Part shown: one piece after another, positions 44,740 through 53,289 of the stretch
How positions within the stretch are numbered: position 1 is the stretch's first letter
Layout of the letters: the number at the start of each line of letters is the position of its first letter
Assembly (NCBI RefSeq): GCF_002831585.1
Contig: NZ_CP025113.1
Span: forward strand, 558,001-622,000
DNA: 64,000 nt
DNA from: Bradyrhizobium sp. SK17
GTDB lineage: Bacteria > Pseudomonadota > Alphaproteobacteria > Rhizobiales > Xanthobacteraceae
Reading direction: 5' to 3'
Translations under genes and position numbers: made by a program
Notes under the pieces: model-generated
Database searches by the model: none
What the model saw: the letters and a program-made list of their open reading frames with translations, nothing else
What the model was told of the DNA's origin: nothing

Positions 44740-45099
44740 ATGTACGATCACATCGGATTGCGCGTCGCCGACCTCGACGCCAGCGTGCGTTTCTACACCG
44801 CGGTGCTGGCGCCGCTCGGCTTCGTGCTGTGCTCGCGCGACGACAGCGGCGCCGGCTTCGGCCCGAAGGGCGAGCCCGCGCTCTGGCTGCATCTGCACAA
44901 GGGCAAGGCGCAAGGCGGCGCGCACATCGCGTTCCGCGCACCGAGCCACGCGGCGATCAAGGCGTTCCACGGCGCAGGCCTGAAGGCCGGCGGCAAGGAC
45001 AATGGCGCGGCCGGCCATCGCAAGGACTACAGCCCGACCTACTACGCGGCCTTCCTGCTCGACCCCGACGGCAACAATGTCGAGGCGGTGTCGACGTAA
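44740..45099 (+). CDS. VOC/glyoxalase family protein
   Basis: A 119-residue protein of the vicinal-oxygen-chelate fold: YDHIGLRVADLDASVRFYTAVLAPLG, GFGPKGEPALWLHL, HIAFRAPSHAAIKAFH, YYAAFLLDPDGNNVEAV. Metal ligands are likely His4 and a late Glu. The family includes glyoxalases, dioxygenases and resistance proteins; nothing tells which. ATG 44740 has GGAGATCCCACC. It lies 55 nt after the AraC gene. Confidence 0.9.
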   Translation: MYDHIGLRVADLDASVRFYTAVLAPLGFVLCSRDDSGAGFGPKGEPALWLHLHKGKAQGGAHIAFRAPSHAAIKAFHGAGLKAGGKDNGAAGHRKDYSPTYYAAFLLDPDGNNVEAVST

Positions 45100-45120
45100 G
45101 CGCTTGCCACAATCTCCGCC

Positions 45121-45205
45121 GTCATTGCGCGCAGAGCGAAGCAATCCATAGCACCGCATGCGGGGAAGCAGGGATTGCTTCGTCGCCCTGCTCCTCGCAA
45201 TGACG
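45121..45205. repeat. Intergenic palindromic repeat with GCAATCC core
   Basis: Outer arms GTCATTGCG and CGCAATGAC, with inner arms GAAGCAATCC and GGATTGCTTC. It lies between convergent genes (VOC and MATE). No GCAATCC-type copy was seen elsewhere in the window. Confidence 0.7.
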
Positions 45206-45273
45206 CCTTACAATCGGAGGATCACAATCCAGTGGCCGCAGCGCCGCTCAACAACAAACGGTTGGGGTCATGG

Positions 45274-45293
45274 GTCCTGGCTTTCGCCAGGAC
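45274..45293. repeat. Short hairpin GTCCTGG/CCAGGAC
   Basis: A 7-bp stem around CTTTCG. The same arms with the same loop occur at both ends of the element at 54521-54640, so this is a partial copy of that family. Confidence 0.6.
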
Positions 45294-45359
45294 GCCGCCG
45301 AATACAATCACATTCTCTCGGGATGACGGTGTGGGAGCCGGGGATAACAGCGCAGAGCC

Positions 45360-46802
45360 CTACGACAACGCCGGCTGCGCTGCGGCGAGCGGCGCGGACT
45401 TGCCCCAGCGCGTCAGGATCACGCTGAGGCAGGACAGCACGCCGAGCACGCCCATCGAGGCGGCGGCGAGTGTGAAGAAGTCTTGCGCACTGGCGTCATG
45501 CGTCGACAGCCACCAGCCGCCGGTGCCGATGAAGATCAGCCGCGCGGTCTGCGCCAGCACCGGCCCTAGCACCTTGGCGGCGCCCTGCGAGGAGAAATAC
45601 ATCGACATCGCAAGGCCGATGAAGGCGTACATCGGCGCGGCGGTCGAGAGATATTGGTGGCTGGTCGCCCGCACATGCGGATCGCTGGTGAACAGATTGA
45701 CCCAGAGGTCGGGGAATACGGCGATGAAGCTGCCGACCACGCCGACCGAAAGGAACGACACCGTGCCCGCGGTCCAGGCGATGCGCCGCGCACGCGCGAC
45801 GCGCTCGGCGCCGACCGCCATGCCGATCATCGGCACCGAGGCGATGCCGACCGCGAACGCAACCGAGGTCAGCATGAATTCGAGCCGCGCGCCGATGCCG
45901 TAGCCGGCGAGCACCGCGGTGCCGAACTGCGCCAGCATGTGGGTGAAGATCGAGATCGTCAGCACCGATTGCAGCGGCGAGAAGCAGGAGACCGCACCGA
46001 CCTTGAGAATGTCGATGAACATCACCCATTGTACGCGCAGCCCCTTCAACTTCGGCTTGACGCGGGCGCGGCCGGAGAACAGGTACCAGCCCATCACGCT
46101 GATGCTGATCGAATAGGCAATCAGGGAGCCGGCGGCGACGCCGCGCATGCCGAATTGCGGCACCGGCCCGAGGCCGAGCCCGAGCGTGCCGCCGAGCATG
46201 ATCTGCCACACCGCCGACGACAGGATCATGGTCGACGGCAGCTTCATGTTGCCGGTGCCGCGCAGGATGCCGGCCATCGTGTTCATCAGCCAGGGCAGGA
46301 TCGCGCCGCCGAAGAAGATCTGCGAATAGGCGATCGCCTGCGCCAGCACATTGCCGCGGCCGCCGAGCAGTTCGAGCAGGCGCGGGCCGAAGATCAGCAT
46401 GCCGAGCATGAAGGTCAAACCAAACGTCAGGCCGATCAGCAGCGCATGCATCGCCAAGGTCGAGGCGCGCTCGATCTCGCCGGCGCCGAGCGCGCGCGCG
46501 ATCGCGGATGCGACGCCGCCGCCCATCGCGCCGCCGGACATCGTCATGGTCAGGATCACGCAGGGAAACACCAGCGCCATCGCCGCGAGCGACTCGACGC
46601 CGAGCCGGCCGATATAGGAGGTCTCCGCGATCACGACGCAGGTGCCGGCGGAGAGCGCGATCACGTTCGGCCATGCCAGCCACACCAGCGTGCGCAGGAT
46701 CGGCCCGTCGAGCAGCGCGTTGCGCGCCGGCTTCGTGACCGGCGGCGGCAGCGGCCGCTCTTGTTCGTCGACAGGTATTTCGGCGAGGCCGAGATCGGAC
46801 AT
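45360..46802 (-). CDS. MATE family efflux transporter
   Basis: A 480-residue membrane protein with two MatE halves of six helices each; first half LAWPNVIALSAGTCVVIAETSYIG, second half HMLAQFGTAVLAGYGIGARLEF. The N terminus has a cytosolic leader (MSDLGLAEIPVDEQERPLPPP). ATG 46802 has GGGAGCAGAA upstream, so the longer frame is not needed. It is the NorM/MepA-like class rather than the DinF type of the other MATE gene in this window. Substrate unknown. Confidence 0.9.
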   Translation of the reverse strand: MSDLGLAEIPVDEQERPLPPPVTKPARNALLDGPILRTLVWLAWPNVIALSAGTCVVIAETSYIGRLGVESLAAMALVFPCVILTMTMSGGAMGGGVASAIARALGAGEIERASTLAMHALLIGLTFGLTFMLGMLIFGPRLLELLGGRGNVLAQAIAYSQIFFGGAILPWLMNTMAGILRGTGNMKLPSTMILSSAVWQIMLGGTLGLGLGPVPQFGMRGVAAGSLIAYSISISVMGWYLFSGRARVKPKLKGLRVQWVMFIDILKVGAVSCFSPLQSVLTISIFTHMLAQFGTAVLAGYGIGARLEFMLTSVAFAVGIASVPMIGMAVGAERVARARRIAWTAGTVSFLSVGVVGSFIAVFPDLWVNLFTSDPHVRATSHQYLSTAAPMYAFIGLAMSMYFSSQGAAKVLGPVLAQTARLIFIGTGGWWLSTHDASAQDFFTLAAASMGVLGVLSCLSVILTRWGKSAPLAAAQPALS

Positions 46803-46931
46803 TTCTGCTCCCGAGCGCGTCGTTCGGAAGCGCGCCATGGTGTTTCCCTACCATGGCGGCGGCGGATTCCACGTGCGCCGGACGCAATGGGGGCCTGCGC
46901 GATTGCAGGTGACGCTTGATGAACCTCTGAC

Positions 46932-47987
46932 CTAGCCGATCGACCAGACGAACGGCGCGCCGGCGGTGCTGTTCGGCTTCAGATGCACCGGAATGTGCCG
47001 TCCGCAGCCTGCGGCGAGCCCATCGAACAGGCCCGTCAGCACGCTGGCGCAGGCCGGATGATAATCGGCGACATCGGCCATCAGCTTCCAGCCCTGCTGG
47101 CGGATTTCGAACTGGCCTTCGGACTCGCTGATCTCGGCGACGTCATCCTGCGACTCGAACAGCGCGCGCAGGAATGCGGCAAATTCCGTGGCACGGCCAC
47201 GGCAGGCGCCGAGCGCCTGCGCAACCTCGTCGTAATACTGCATGCCGATCAGCTTTCCGGTGAGATGCAGCAGATAGCTCGCATCCTCCGGGCCAAACAC
47301 CTGCACGATGACGGGAGCTGCCGTCTTCACATATTCCATCGCGTAGTTGCGATAGGCCTTCTCCAACCGCTGACGCGGCCAGCTATCGACCGGCAGCGCC
47401 GGTGCGGCCTTCGCATCAAATGCCGGCGCCTCGAGGTGGCGCGCGAACACCAGCCGCTGATCGAGCTCGAGCGGATGATCGTATTCGCAGTAATAGCCCT
47501 CGAGCCCGTCCTGGCCGTCGACGCTCTGCTTGGTGCAGACGAAGCCGAGCCTGAGATCGCCGAGCGCCACGCCATTGTTGGCATGCCAGCCGCGCAGCAT
47601 CGCGCGCGAGACCTCGCCGGGCACGCCGCAGATCGCGGTGCCCTTCCAGATCCAGCGCGGCGGCGGATAGCGGATCCAGGCCTTGCGGTCGGTCTCGTAC
47701 ATGTATTCGACATGCACGCCACCGATCCAGTTGGAGAGATAGTGATACCGCGCGGCCGCGACCGCCGGCGGCAGGCCGTCGAGGCCGAGCTTCTTCAGGC
47801 CGGGCAGGAAGCGCTCCTGCTGCTGGCGGCGAAACACGCGAAAGACGAACTCGGCGGCGTCAGCCGTGCCGCGCCGCGTCACCACGGTAAGGATCAGCCC
47901 GGTGAAGAACGCGTGATAGAGATCGGCGACGCTGCGCCACTTCTGCCATTGCACTTCTTGCTGCGCTGAATCTGTTGCGGCGCTCAT
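46932..47987 (-). CDS. Conserved-looking hypothetical protein
   Basis: A 351-residue predicted soluble protein. It begins MSAATDSAQQEVQWQKWR with a good GGGAG ribosome site for ATG 47987. Notable segments are LSNWIGGVHVEYMYET, WIRYPPPRWIWKGTAICGVPGEVSRAMLRGWHANNG and YCEYDHPLELDQRLVFARHLE. The codon pattern is typical of a real gene. I do not recognise a family, though the layout vaguely recalls proteins of the ATC-hydrolase fold. No function is proposed. Confidence 0.65.
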   Translation of the reverse strand: MSAATDSAQQEVQWQKWRSVADLYHAFFTGLILTVVTRRGTADAAEFVFRVFRRQQQERFLPGLKKLGLDGLPPAVAAARYHYLSNWIGGVHVEYMYETDRKAWIRYPPPRWIWKGTAICGVPGEVSRAMLRGWHANNGVALGDLRLGFVCTKQSVDGQDGLEGYYCEYDHPLELDQRLVFARHLEAPAFDAKAAPALPVDSWPRQRLEKAYRNYAMEYVKTAAPVIVQVFGPEDASYLLHLTGKLIGMQYYDEVAQALGACRGRATEFAAFLRALFESQDDVAEISESEGQFEIRQQGWKLMADVADYHPACASVLTGLFDGLAAGCGRHIPVHLKPNSTAGAPFVWSIG

Positions 47988-48083
47988 GTTCACTCCCGAT
48001 TTGCTGTTTGCCGGAATGTGTCATCGCCGAAGCGGCGGTGCAACCAACCCACACTCGGTGTCATCGCCCGACTCGATCGGGCG

Positions 48084-48166
48084 ATCCAGTATTCCAGAGA
48101 CGGTCGTTATCGATGGAGAGGCCGCGGCGTACTGGATTCCCCGCTTTCGCGGGGAATGACGGCGAG
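48084..48166. repeat. Intergenic palindromic repeat, GGGGAAT/CCAGTA family
   Basis: It carries the inner hairpin ATTCCCCGCTTTCGCGGGGAAT (positions about 48136-48157) and outer blocks CCAGTATTCC and GCGTACTGG. The same blocks occur in the element at 53175-53275. It lies between the hypothetical gene and the dCTP-deaminase-like gene. Confidence 0.6.
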
Positions 48167-48251
48167 ATCACGTTATCTCGCGACATGAAATCCGGCGCGC
48201 GGAATTACACGCGAGAATGCTTTGAGGGCTTCCGGGTCAAGGACGATCGAT

Positions 48252-48319
48252 CCCGTCATCCTGAGGTGCGAGCCTTGCGGCGCAATTGCGCCGCTGGGCG
48301 AGCACCTCAGGATGACGGG
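48252..48319. repeat. Large perfect palindrome with inner palindrome
   Basis: The 18-nt arms CCCGTCATCCTGAGGTGC (48252-48269) and their exact complement (48302-48319) bracket an inner 18-nt perfect palindrome GCGGCGCAATTGCGCCGC at 48277-48294. It sits 10 nt from the 3' end of the leftward dCTP-deaminase-like gene, so it can form a long hairpin there. There is no T-run. Confidence 0.75.
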
Positions 48320-48328
48320 GAGAGATCG

Positions 48329-49435
48329 CTACACGCGAAAATGCTTGGAGAGCTTCAGACCCTGCGCCTGGTAGTTCGAGCCGATGCGCTGGCCGTAGAG
48401 CGCATCGGGGCGCTCCAGCATGCGTTCATAGACCAGGCGGCCGACGATCTGGCCATGCTCGAGGATGAACGGCACCTCGCGCGAGCGCACTTCGAGCACG
48501 GCGCGCGCGCCCTTGCCGCCGGCGCCGGCATAGCCGAAGCCGGGATCGAAGAAGCCGGCATAGTGGACGCGGAATTCGCCGACCAAGGGATCGAACGGCA
48601 CCATCTCGGCGGCGTAGTCCGGCGGCACCTGCACGGCCTCTTTCGAAGCCAGGATGTAGAACTCGCCGGGATCGAGGATCAGGCTGCCGTCGGACCGGGC
48701 CTTGATCGGCTCCCAGAAATCATCAACGGCATAGCCGCCGCGGCGATCGACATCGACCACGCCGGTGTGACGCTTGGCGCGATAGCCGACGAAGCCACCC
48801 GAGCTCTCGCCGGACAGATCGACCGACAGCGCGACGCCATGGGTGAGATCGGCATCATCGATATCGACCAGCCGCTCGGCGGCATGCAGCGCATCGAGCT
48901 CGTCGGCGGACAGCGTCGCCTCGCCGATCCGGAAGCGGACCTGGCTGAGCCGCGAGCCCTCACGCAGCAGGACGGGAAACGTCTTTGGTGAGATCTCGGC
49001 ATAGAGCGGGCCGTGATAGCCGGCGCCGATCATGTCGAAGCGGCGGGTGCCGTCGGCGATCACGCGGGTGAAGACGTCGAGCCGGCCGGTCGAGCTCTTC
49101 GGGTTGGCCGCAGCGACGATCTCCCGGGGCAACGCCAGGCTCTCCAGCAGCGGGACGATGTAGACGCAATTGGTCTCCAGCACCGCGCCGTCGGACAGGT
49201 CGATCTCGTGCAGCTTCAACTGGTCGATCCGCTCGGCGACGGTGGCGTCCGGTCCCGGCAGGAAGCTGGCGCGGACGCGATAGGCGATGTCGCCGAGCCG
49301 CAGATCGAGGCTCGCCGGCTGGATCTGGCTCTCGACAAAATCATAGGCGGGCAGGATGAGGCCAGCCTCCGCCATCTCCGCGATCATGCGGTCGGGCAGG
49401 ATTCCGTTGGATTCATCTTCCAGCGTGAACGACAC
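48329..49435 (-). CDS. 2'-deoxycytidine 5'-triphosphate deaminase (double-length Dcd family)
   Basis: The protein has about 368 residues, roughly twice a standard Dcd subunit, consistent with two dUTPase-like folds in one chain. Key blocks are SQIQPASLDLRLG, NPKSSTGRLDVFTRVIADG, GPLYAEISPKTFPVLLREGSRLSQVRFR, and a second-half GEFYILASKEAVQVPPDYAAEMVPFD. It deaminates dCTP to dUTP, feeding dTMP synthesis. I chose the GTG at 49435 with a GAGGGAC site; the ATG at 49492 is the alternative. It is divergent from the SAM-II riboswitch/metZ unit. Confidence 0.85.
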   Translation of the reverse strand: MSFTLEDESNGILPDRMIAEMAEAGLILPAYDFVESQIQPASLDLRLGDIAYRVRASFLPGPDATVAERIDQLKLHEIDLSDGAVLETNCVYIVPLLESLALPREIVAAANPKSSTGRLDVFTRVIADGTRRFDMIGAGYHGPLYAEISPKTFPVLLREGSRLSQVRFRIGEATLSADELDALHAAERLVDIDDADLTHGVALSVDLSGESSGGFVGYRAKRHTGVVDVDRRGGYAVDDFWEPIKARSDGSLILDPGEFYILASKEAVQVPPDYAAEMVPFDPLVGEFRVHYAGFFDPGFGYAGAGGKGARAVLEVRSREVPFILEHGQIVGRLVYERMLERPDALYGQRIGSNYQAQGLKLSKHFRV

Positions 49436-49576
49436 GATGCGGTCCCTCGGCGATCCCTTGAGATGGCCCAAAATCAACCTCTGAGCGGCCATCAAGCCCC
49501 AAAATATAGGCTTTTACGGGTTATCCGATGACCGTCTTGACGGAAAGGGCGCGAGGGAATATCAGCAGCACTTATC

Positions 49577-49628
49577 CCGTGGTGATTTGAGCCGGCCGGC
49601 TTGCAGCCACGTTAAATAAGTCGCTAAA
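49577..49628 (+). ncRNA. SAM-II riboswitch aptamer
   Basis: The sequence follows the alphaproteobacterial SAM-II consensus: CCGTGGTGATTTG, then GCCGGCCGGCTTGCAGCCAC, then the A-rich GTTAAATAAG strand and the closing TCGCTAAA that form the H-type pseudoknot. GTGG pairs with CCAC to make the first stem. It lies about 100 nt upstream of metZ on the same strand and should reduce metZ expression when S-adenosylmethionine is abundant. Confidence 0.9.
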
Positions 49629-49649
49629 CAGGCCGGGGACAGTGTGATC

Positions 49650-49684
49650 CCGGTCTGTGGAGGCAACTCCAGGCCGGTTTTTTT
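49650..49684 (+). terminator. Rho-independent terminator in the metZ leader
   Basis: A GC-rich hairpin (CCGGTCTGTGGAG and CTCCAGGCCGG around a GCAA loop) is followed by seven T. It starts about 20 nt after the riboswitch aptamer. An alternative pairing of CCGGGGA (49633-49639) with TCCCGG (49648-49653) would block its left arm, suggesting a terminator/antiterminator switch controlled by SAM. Confidence 0.8.
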
Positions 49685-49724
49685 GTGGCCGTTTTCGCTA
49701 GGAAATGGCCACTTCGGAGGTCAC

Positions 49725-50933
49725 ATGTCTGAATCCAAGTCTTCTGAATCCAAGGATACCGCCCGCTTCCGTCCCGAAACCCGCCTGGTCCATGGCGGCA
49801 CGTTGCGCTCGCAATTCGGGGAGACATCGGAAGGGCTGTTTCTCACCCAGGGCTATGTCTACGACAGCGCCGAGCAATGCGAGGCGCGCTTCAAGGGCCA
49901 GGATCCCGGCTTCATCTATTCGCGCTATTCCAACCCGACCATTGCGATGTTCGAACGCCGCATGATCGAGCTCGAGGGCGCGGAGGCCGCGCGCTCGACC
50001 GCGACCGGGATGGCCGCGGTGACCACCGCGATCCTCGCCCCGCTGAAGGCCGGCGATCACGTGGTGGCGTCGAAGGCGCTGTTCGGCTCCTGCCTCTATG
50101 TCGTGCAGGATTTGCTGCCGCGCTACGGCATCGAGACGACGCTGGTCGACGGGCTCGACCTCGACCAGTGGCAGCGCGCGTTGCGCCCGAACACCAAGAC
50201 CTTCTTCCTGGAGAGCCCGACCAACCCGACGCTCGACGTGCTCGATATCGGCGCGATCGCCAGGATCGCGCATAGTGGCGGCGCCCGGCTGATCGTCGAC
50301 AACGTGTTCGCGACCCCGATCTGGCAGAGCCCGCTGTCGCTCGGCGCCGACGTCGTGGTCTATTCGGCGACCAAGCATATCGACGGCCAGGGCCGCTGCC
50401 TCGGCGGCATCATCCTGTCGTCGGAAGCCTTCATCGCCGAGCACATCCACAATTTCATGCGCCAGACCGGCCCGTCGCTGTCGCCGTTCAACGCCTGGGT
50501 GCTGCTGAAGGGGCTGGAGACGCTCGGCGTCCGCGTCCGCGCCCAGACCGAGAACGCGGCGAAGATCGCCGAGGCGCTGGCGAGCCATCCGAAGGTCACC
50601 CGGCTGGTCTATCCCGGCCGCGCCGATCATCCGCAGGCCGCGACGGTGAAGAAGCAGATGGGCGCCGGCTCGACGCTGGTCGGCTTCGAGGTCAAGGACG
50701 GCAAGGCCGGCGCGTTCCGCTGCCTCAACGCGCTGAAGATCTCGCGCATCTCGAACAATCTCGGCGACGCCAAGAGCCTGGTCACGCACCCCGCCACCAC
50801 GACGCATCAGCGTCTGGCGCCGGAGGCCCGTGCCGAACTCGGCATCAGCGAGGGCTTCATCCGCTTCTCGGCCGGGCTGGAGCATCCCGACGATCTGATC
50901 GAGGATTTCCAGCGCGCGCTGGAGCAGGTCTGA
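49725..50933 (+). CDS. metZ: O-succinylhomoserine sulfhydrylase
   Basis: The 402-residue PLP enzyme belongs to the Cys/Met metabolism family. It has GFIYSRYSNPT, the EGAEAARSTATGMAAV block, LESPTNPTLDVLDI, the PLP-lysine segment YSATKHIDGQGRCLGG, and the C-terminal SLVTHPATTTHQRL and GFIRFSAGLEHPDDLIEDF. MetZ converts O-succinylhomoserine and sulfide directly to homocysteine. The SAM-II riboswitch and terminator upstream support a methionine role. ATG 49725 has GGAGGTCAC upstream. Confidence 0.93.
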   Translation: MSESKSSESKDTARFRPETRLVHGGTLRSQFGETSEGLFLTQGYVYDSAEQCEARFKGQDPGFIYSRYSNPTIAMFERRMIELEGAEAARSTATGMAAVTTAILAPLKAGDHVVASKALFGSCLYVVQDLLPRYGIETTLVDGLDLDQWQRALRPNTKTFFLESPTNPTLDVLDIGAIARIAHSGGARLIVDNVFATPIWQSPLSLGADVVVYSATKHIDGQGRCLGGIILSSEAFIAEHIHNFMRQTGPSLSPFNAWVLLKGLETLGVRVRAQTENAAKIAEALASHPKVTRLVYPGRADHPQAATVKKQMGAGSTLVGFEVKDGKAGAFRCLNALKISRISNNLGDAKSLVTHPATTTHQRLAPEARAELGISEGFIRFSAGLEHPDDLIEDFQRALEQV

Positions 50934-50950
50934 GGCTGATGCGAAAGACT

Positions 50951-51039
50951 TGTCGTGGCCGGGCTTGTCCCGGCCATCCACGTCTTGCTCGCAGCAACCG
51001 CCAAAGACGTGGATGCCCGGCACAAGGCCGGGCATGACG
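50951..51039. repeat. Intergenic palindromic repeat, GCCCGG/CCGGGC family
   Basis: Arms TGTCGTGGCCGGGCTTGTCC at the left and GGACAAGGC-type complement near 51022-51039, with a middle pair CCACGTCTT/AAGACGTGG. It lies between the convergent 3' ends of metZ and the SDR gene. It is related to the hairpin at 9785-9816 only in its arm ends. Confidence 0.65.
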
Positions 51040-51082
51040 AAATTGTGGGCGATCGAGCGCTATTCCGTCAAGCGAGCGAACT

Positions 51083-51848
51083 TTACGTCGCCGCCGTCGT
51101 GACGCCGCCGTCGACCACGATGGTCTGGCCGGTCATGAAGGTGGAGGCATCGGAGGCGAGATAAGCCACCGCACCCGCGATCTCGTCGGGCTCGCCGATG
51201 CGGCGGAGCGGCGTCGACGCGGTGCGGCGCTTCAGATTGTCCGGATCCTCCCACAGCGCGCGAGCGAAGTCGGTCTTCACCAGGCCCGGCGCGACGCAAT
51301 TGACCCGCACGCCCTTCGGGCCCCATTCGCCGGCGAGGCTGCGGCACAGCGCGAAGTCGGCTGCCTTGGAGATGCCGTAGGCGCCGATCACGGTCGAGCC
51401 GCGCAAGCCGCCGATCGAGGAGATGATGACGACCGAGCCCTTGCCGCGCTCGGCCATCTGCGGGATCGCCAGCGCGGAGAGCCAGATGTTGCTCTTGACG
51501 TTGGAGCCCATGATCTTGTCGAAGGCCTCGTCCGTGATGTCGAGCAGCGGGCCGTAATACGGATTCACCGCGGCGTTGCAGACCAGGATGTCGATCTTGC
51601 CGTAATGCTTGATCGTGCCGGAGACCAGCGCCTCGACCTCGTTGCGGCGCGCGATGTTGCAGGGAATGACGAGCGCGTCGCCGCCGGCCTTCTTGATGCC
51701 GTCGGCGACCTCCTGGCAAGCATCCGCCTTGCGCGACGAGACCACGACCGAGCTTGGCCAGCAGCTCGGCCGAGGAGCGGCCGATGCCGCGGCTCGAGCC
51801 GGTGATGACGGCGACCTGCCCGGTGAGATCGAACGGGGTGTTTTTCAT
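51083..51848 (-). pseudogene. SDR family oxidoreductase, frameshifted
   Basis: The N terminus (ATG 51848, good GGGAGG site) reads MKNTPFDLTGQVAVITGSSR and the NAD-binding GIG motif up to AKLG (residue 34). From there the frame is lost, and the rest of the SDR (VVSSRKADACQEVADG, CNAAVNPYYGPL, SSIGG, YGISKAADFALCRS, VAPGLVKTDFARAL) continues in another frame to 51083. Near 51746-51752 about eight bases appear missing relative to a typical AKLGAKVVVSSRK join. Catalytic Ser, Tyr and Lys are all intact. So this is a recently broken gene or a sequencing error. It occupies the last slot of the pim-type operon. Confidence 0.75.
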
Positions 51849-51868
51849 TGTTGTTGCCTCCCCGGCTC

Positions 51869-51971
51869 CGTCATTCCGGGGCTCGCGAAGCGAGAACCCG
51901 GAATCCATTGGGCCGCATCATTGGTGGTGAAATGGATTCCGGGCTCGCCGCTTTGCGACGCCCCGGAATGA
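51869..51971. repeat. Intergenic palindromic repeat, family B
   Basis: Outer arms CGTCATTCCGGGGCTCGC and GCGACGCCCCGGAATGAC, with an inner GAATCCATTGGG/AATGGATTCC block. It is the same family as 26217-26377. It lies in the gap between the SDR gene and the acyl-CoA dehydrogenase gene of the pim-type operon. Confidence 0.75.
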
Positions 51972-51981
51972 CAGTTGAGAC

Positions 51982-53127
51982 TTACGCCAGCAACCCGCCG
52001 CCCTCGCTGACGCGACGGAGGTGGTAGTCGGTATCACCGAGCGTGTTCTCGATCATGGTCAGCCGCTTGAAGTAATGGCCGATCTTGGCTTCCATGGTCA
52101 TGCCGATGCCGCCATGCAGCTGGATCGACTGCTGGCCGACGAACTTCAGCGACTTGCCGATCTGCACCTTGGCCGCCGCGACCGCCGACGCACGCTCCTT
52201 GGCATCGCTGAAATCCGACGCCATGGTCGCGAACATCGACATGCTGCGGGCCTGCTCCAGCGCCACGAACATGTCGGCGGCGCGGTGTTGCAGGCTCTGG
52301 AACGAGCCGATCGCGACGCCGAACTGCTTGCGGGTCTTGATGTACTCGACGGTGTCCTTCAGCGACTGATCCATCGCGCCGACCGCTTCCGCGCACAGCG
52401 CAATGCGGGCTTCATCGGCGACACGCTCGATCAGCGGCAGGCCGTTCTCGGGATCGCCGATCGCAGCGTCCGCACCGACCTCGACATTGGTGAAGGTGAT
52501 GTCGGCCGCATGCAGGCCGTCCTGGGTCGGATAGCCCTTCTTGGTGACGCCCTTGGCATCGGCCGGGACCAGGAACACGCCGATGCCGCTCTTGTCGCGC
52601 TGGCCGCCCTTGGTGCGCGCGGTCACGATCAGCGTGTCGGCGTTCTCGCCGTTGAGCACGACGAACTTCTCGCCGTCGATCACCCAACCGTCGCCCTTCT
52701 TCTTGGCCGTGGTCACGACGTCGAACAGATCGTAGCGCGAGTTCTTCTCGAGCTGGGCGAAGCCGAAGGTCTTGCTGCCGTCGATGATGCCCGGGATGTA
52801 CTTGGCCTTCTGCTCGGCCGAGCCGCCATGGCGCAGGAAGCCGCCGGCGACCACCACGGTCGCGAGATATGGCTCGACCACCAGCGCCTTGCCGAGCGCT
52901 TCCATCACGATCATGGTCTCGACCGCGCCGGCGCCGAAGCCGCCGTCGGTCTCGGCGAAGGGCAGACCAAGCAGGCCCTGCTCGGCAAGCTTGCCCCAGA
53001 GCGCTTTGCTCCAGCCGCCCTTCTCCTTCATGTACTTTTTGCGCGCATCGAAGTCGTAGGCATCCGCCAGCAAGCCGTCGACGCTTTCCTTGAGAAGCCG
53101 CTGCTCCTCGGACAGATCAAAATCCAT
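51982..53127 (-). CDS. pimD: Acyl-CoA dehydrogenase (PimD-like)
   Basis: A 381-residue flavoprotein of the acyl-CoA dehydrogenase family. It has LFDVVTTAKKKGDGWVIDGEKFVV and an RIALCAEAVGAMDQSLKDTVEYIKTRKQFG helix, with IQLHGGIGMTMEAKIGHYFKR near the C terminus. In R. palustris the two pim dehydrogenases form a pair acting on pimeloyl-CoA or medium-chain acyl-CoA. ATG 53127 has a GGAGAGATGG site. The name comes from operon order matching pimFABCD and is tentative. Confidence 0.8.
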   Translation of the reverse strand: MDFDLSEEQRLLKESVDGLLADAYDFDARKKYMKEKGGWSKALWGKLAEQGLLGLPFAETDGGFGAGAVETMIVMEALGKALVVEPYLATVVVAGGFLRHGGSAEQKAKYIPGIIDGSKTFGFAQLEKNSRYDLFDVVTTAKKKGDGWVIDGEKFVVLNGENADTLIVTARTKGGQRDKSGIGVFLVPADAKGVTKKGYPTQDGLHAADITFTNVEVGADAAIGDPENGLPLIERVADEARIALCAEAVGAMDQSLKDTVEYIKTRKQFGVAIGSFQSLQHRAADMFVALEQARSMSMFATMASDFSDAKERASAVAAAKVQIGKSLKFVGQQSIQLHGGIGMTMEAKIGHYFKRLTMIENTLGDTDYHLRRVSEGGGLLA

Positions 53128-53174
53128 TTTACCATCTCTCCAAAATCACGAGGGCGCTTGCCCTGATCTCCACT

Positions 53175-53275
53175 CGTCGTCCCCGCGAAAGCGGGGATCC
53201 AGTACTCGGCGGCGTTCATTGCGAATGACGACCGCCGCGGCGTACTGGGTCCCCCGCACAAGGCGGGGGACGACA
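53175..53275. repeat. Intergenic palindromic repeat inside the pim-type operon
   Basis: A TCCCCGC/GCGGGGA hairpin with a GAAA loop near 53178-53197, a matching CCCCCGC/GCGGGGG hairpin near 53251-53270, and the paired blocks CCAGTACTC and GCGTACTGG. It separates the pimC- and pimD-type genes and may segment or stabilise the operon mRNA. Confidence 0.7.
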
Positions 53276-53289
53276 GCTGAATGTGTGGC

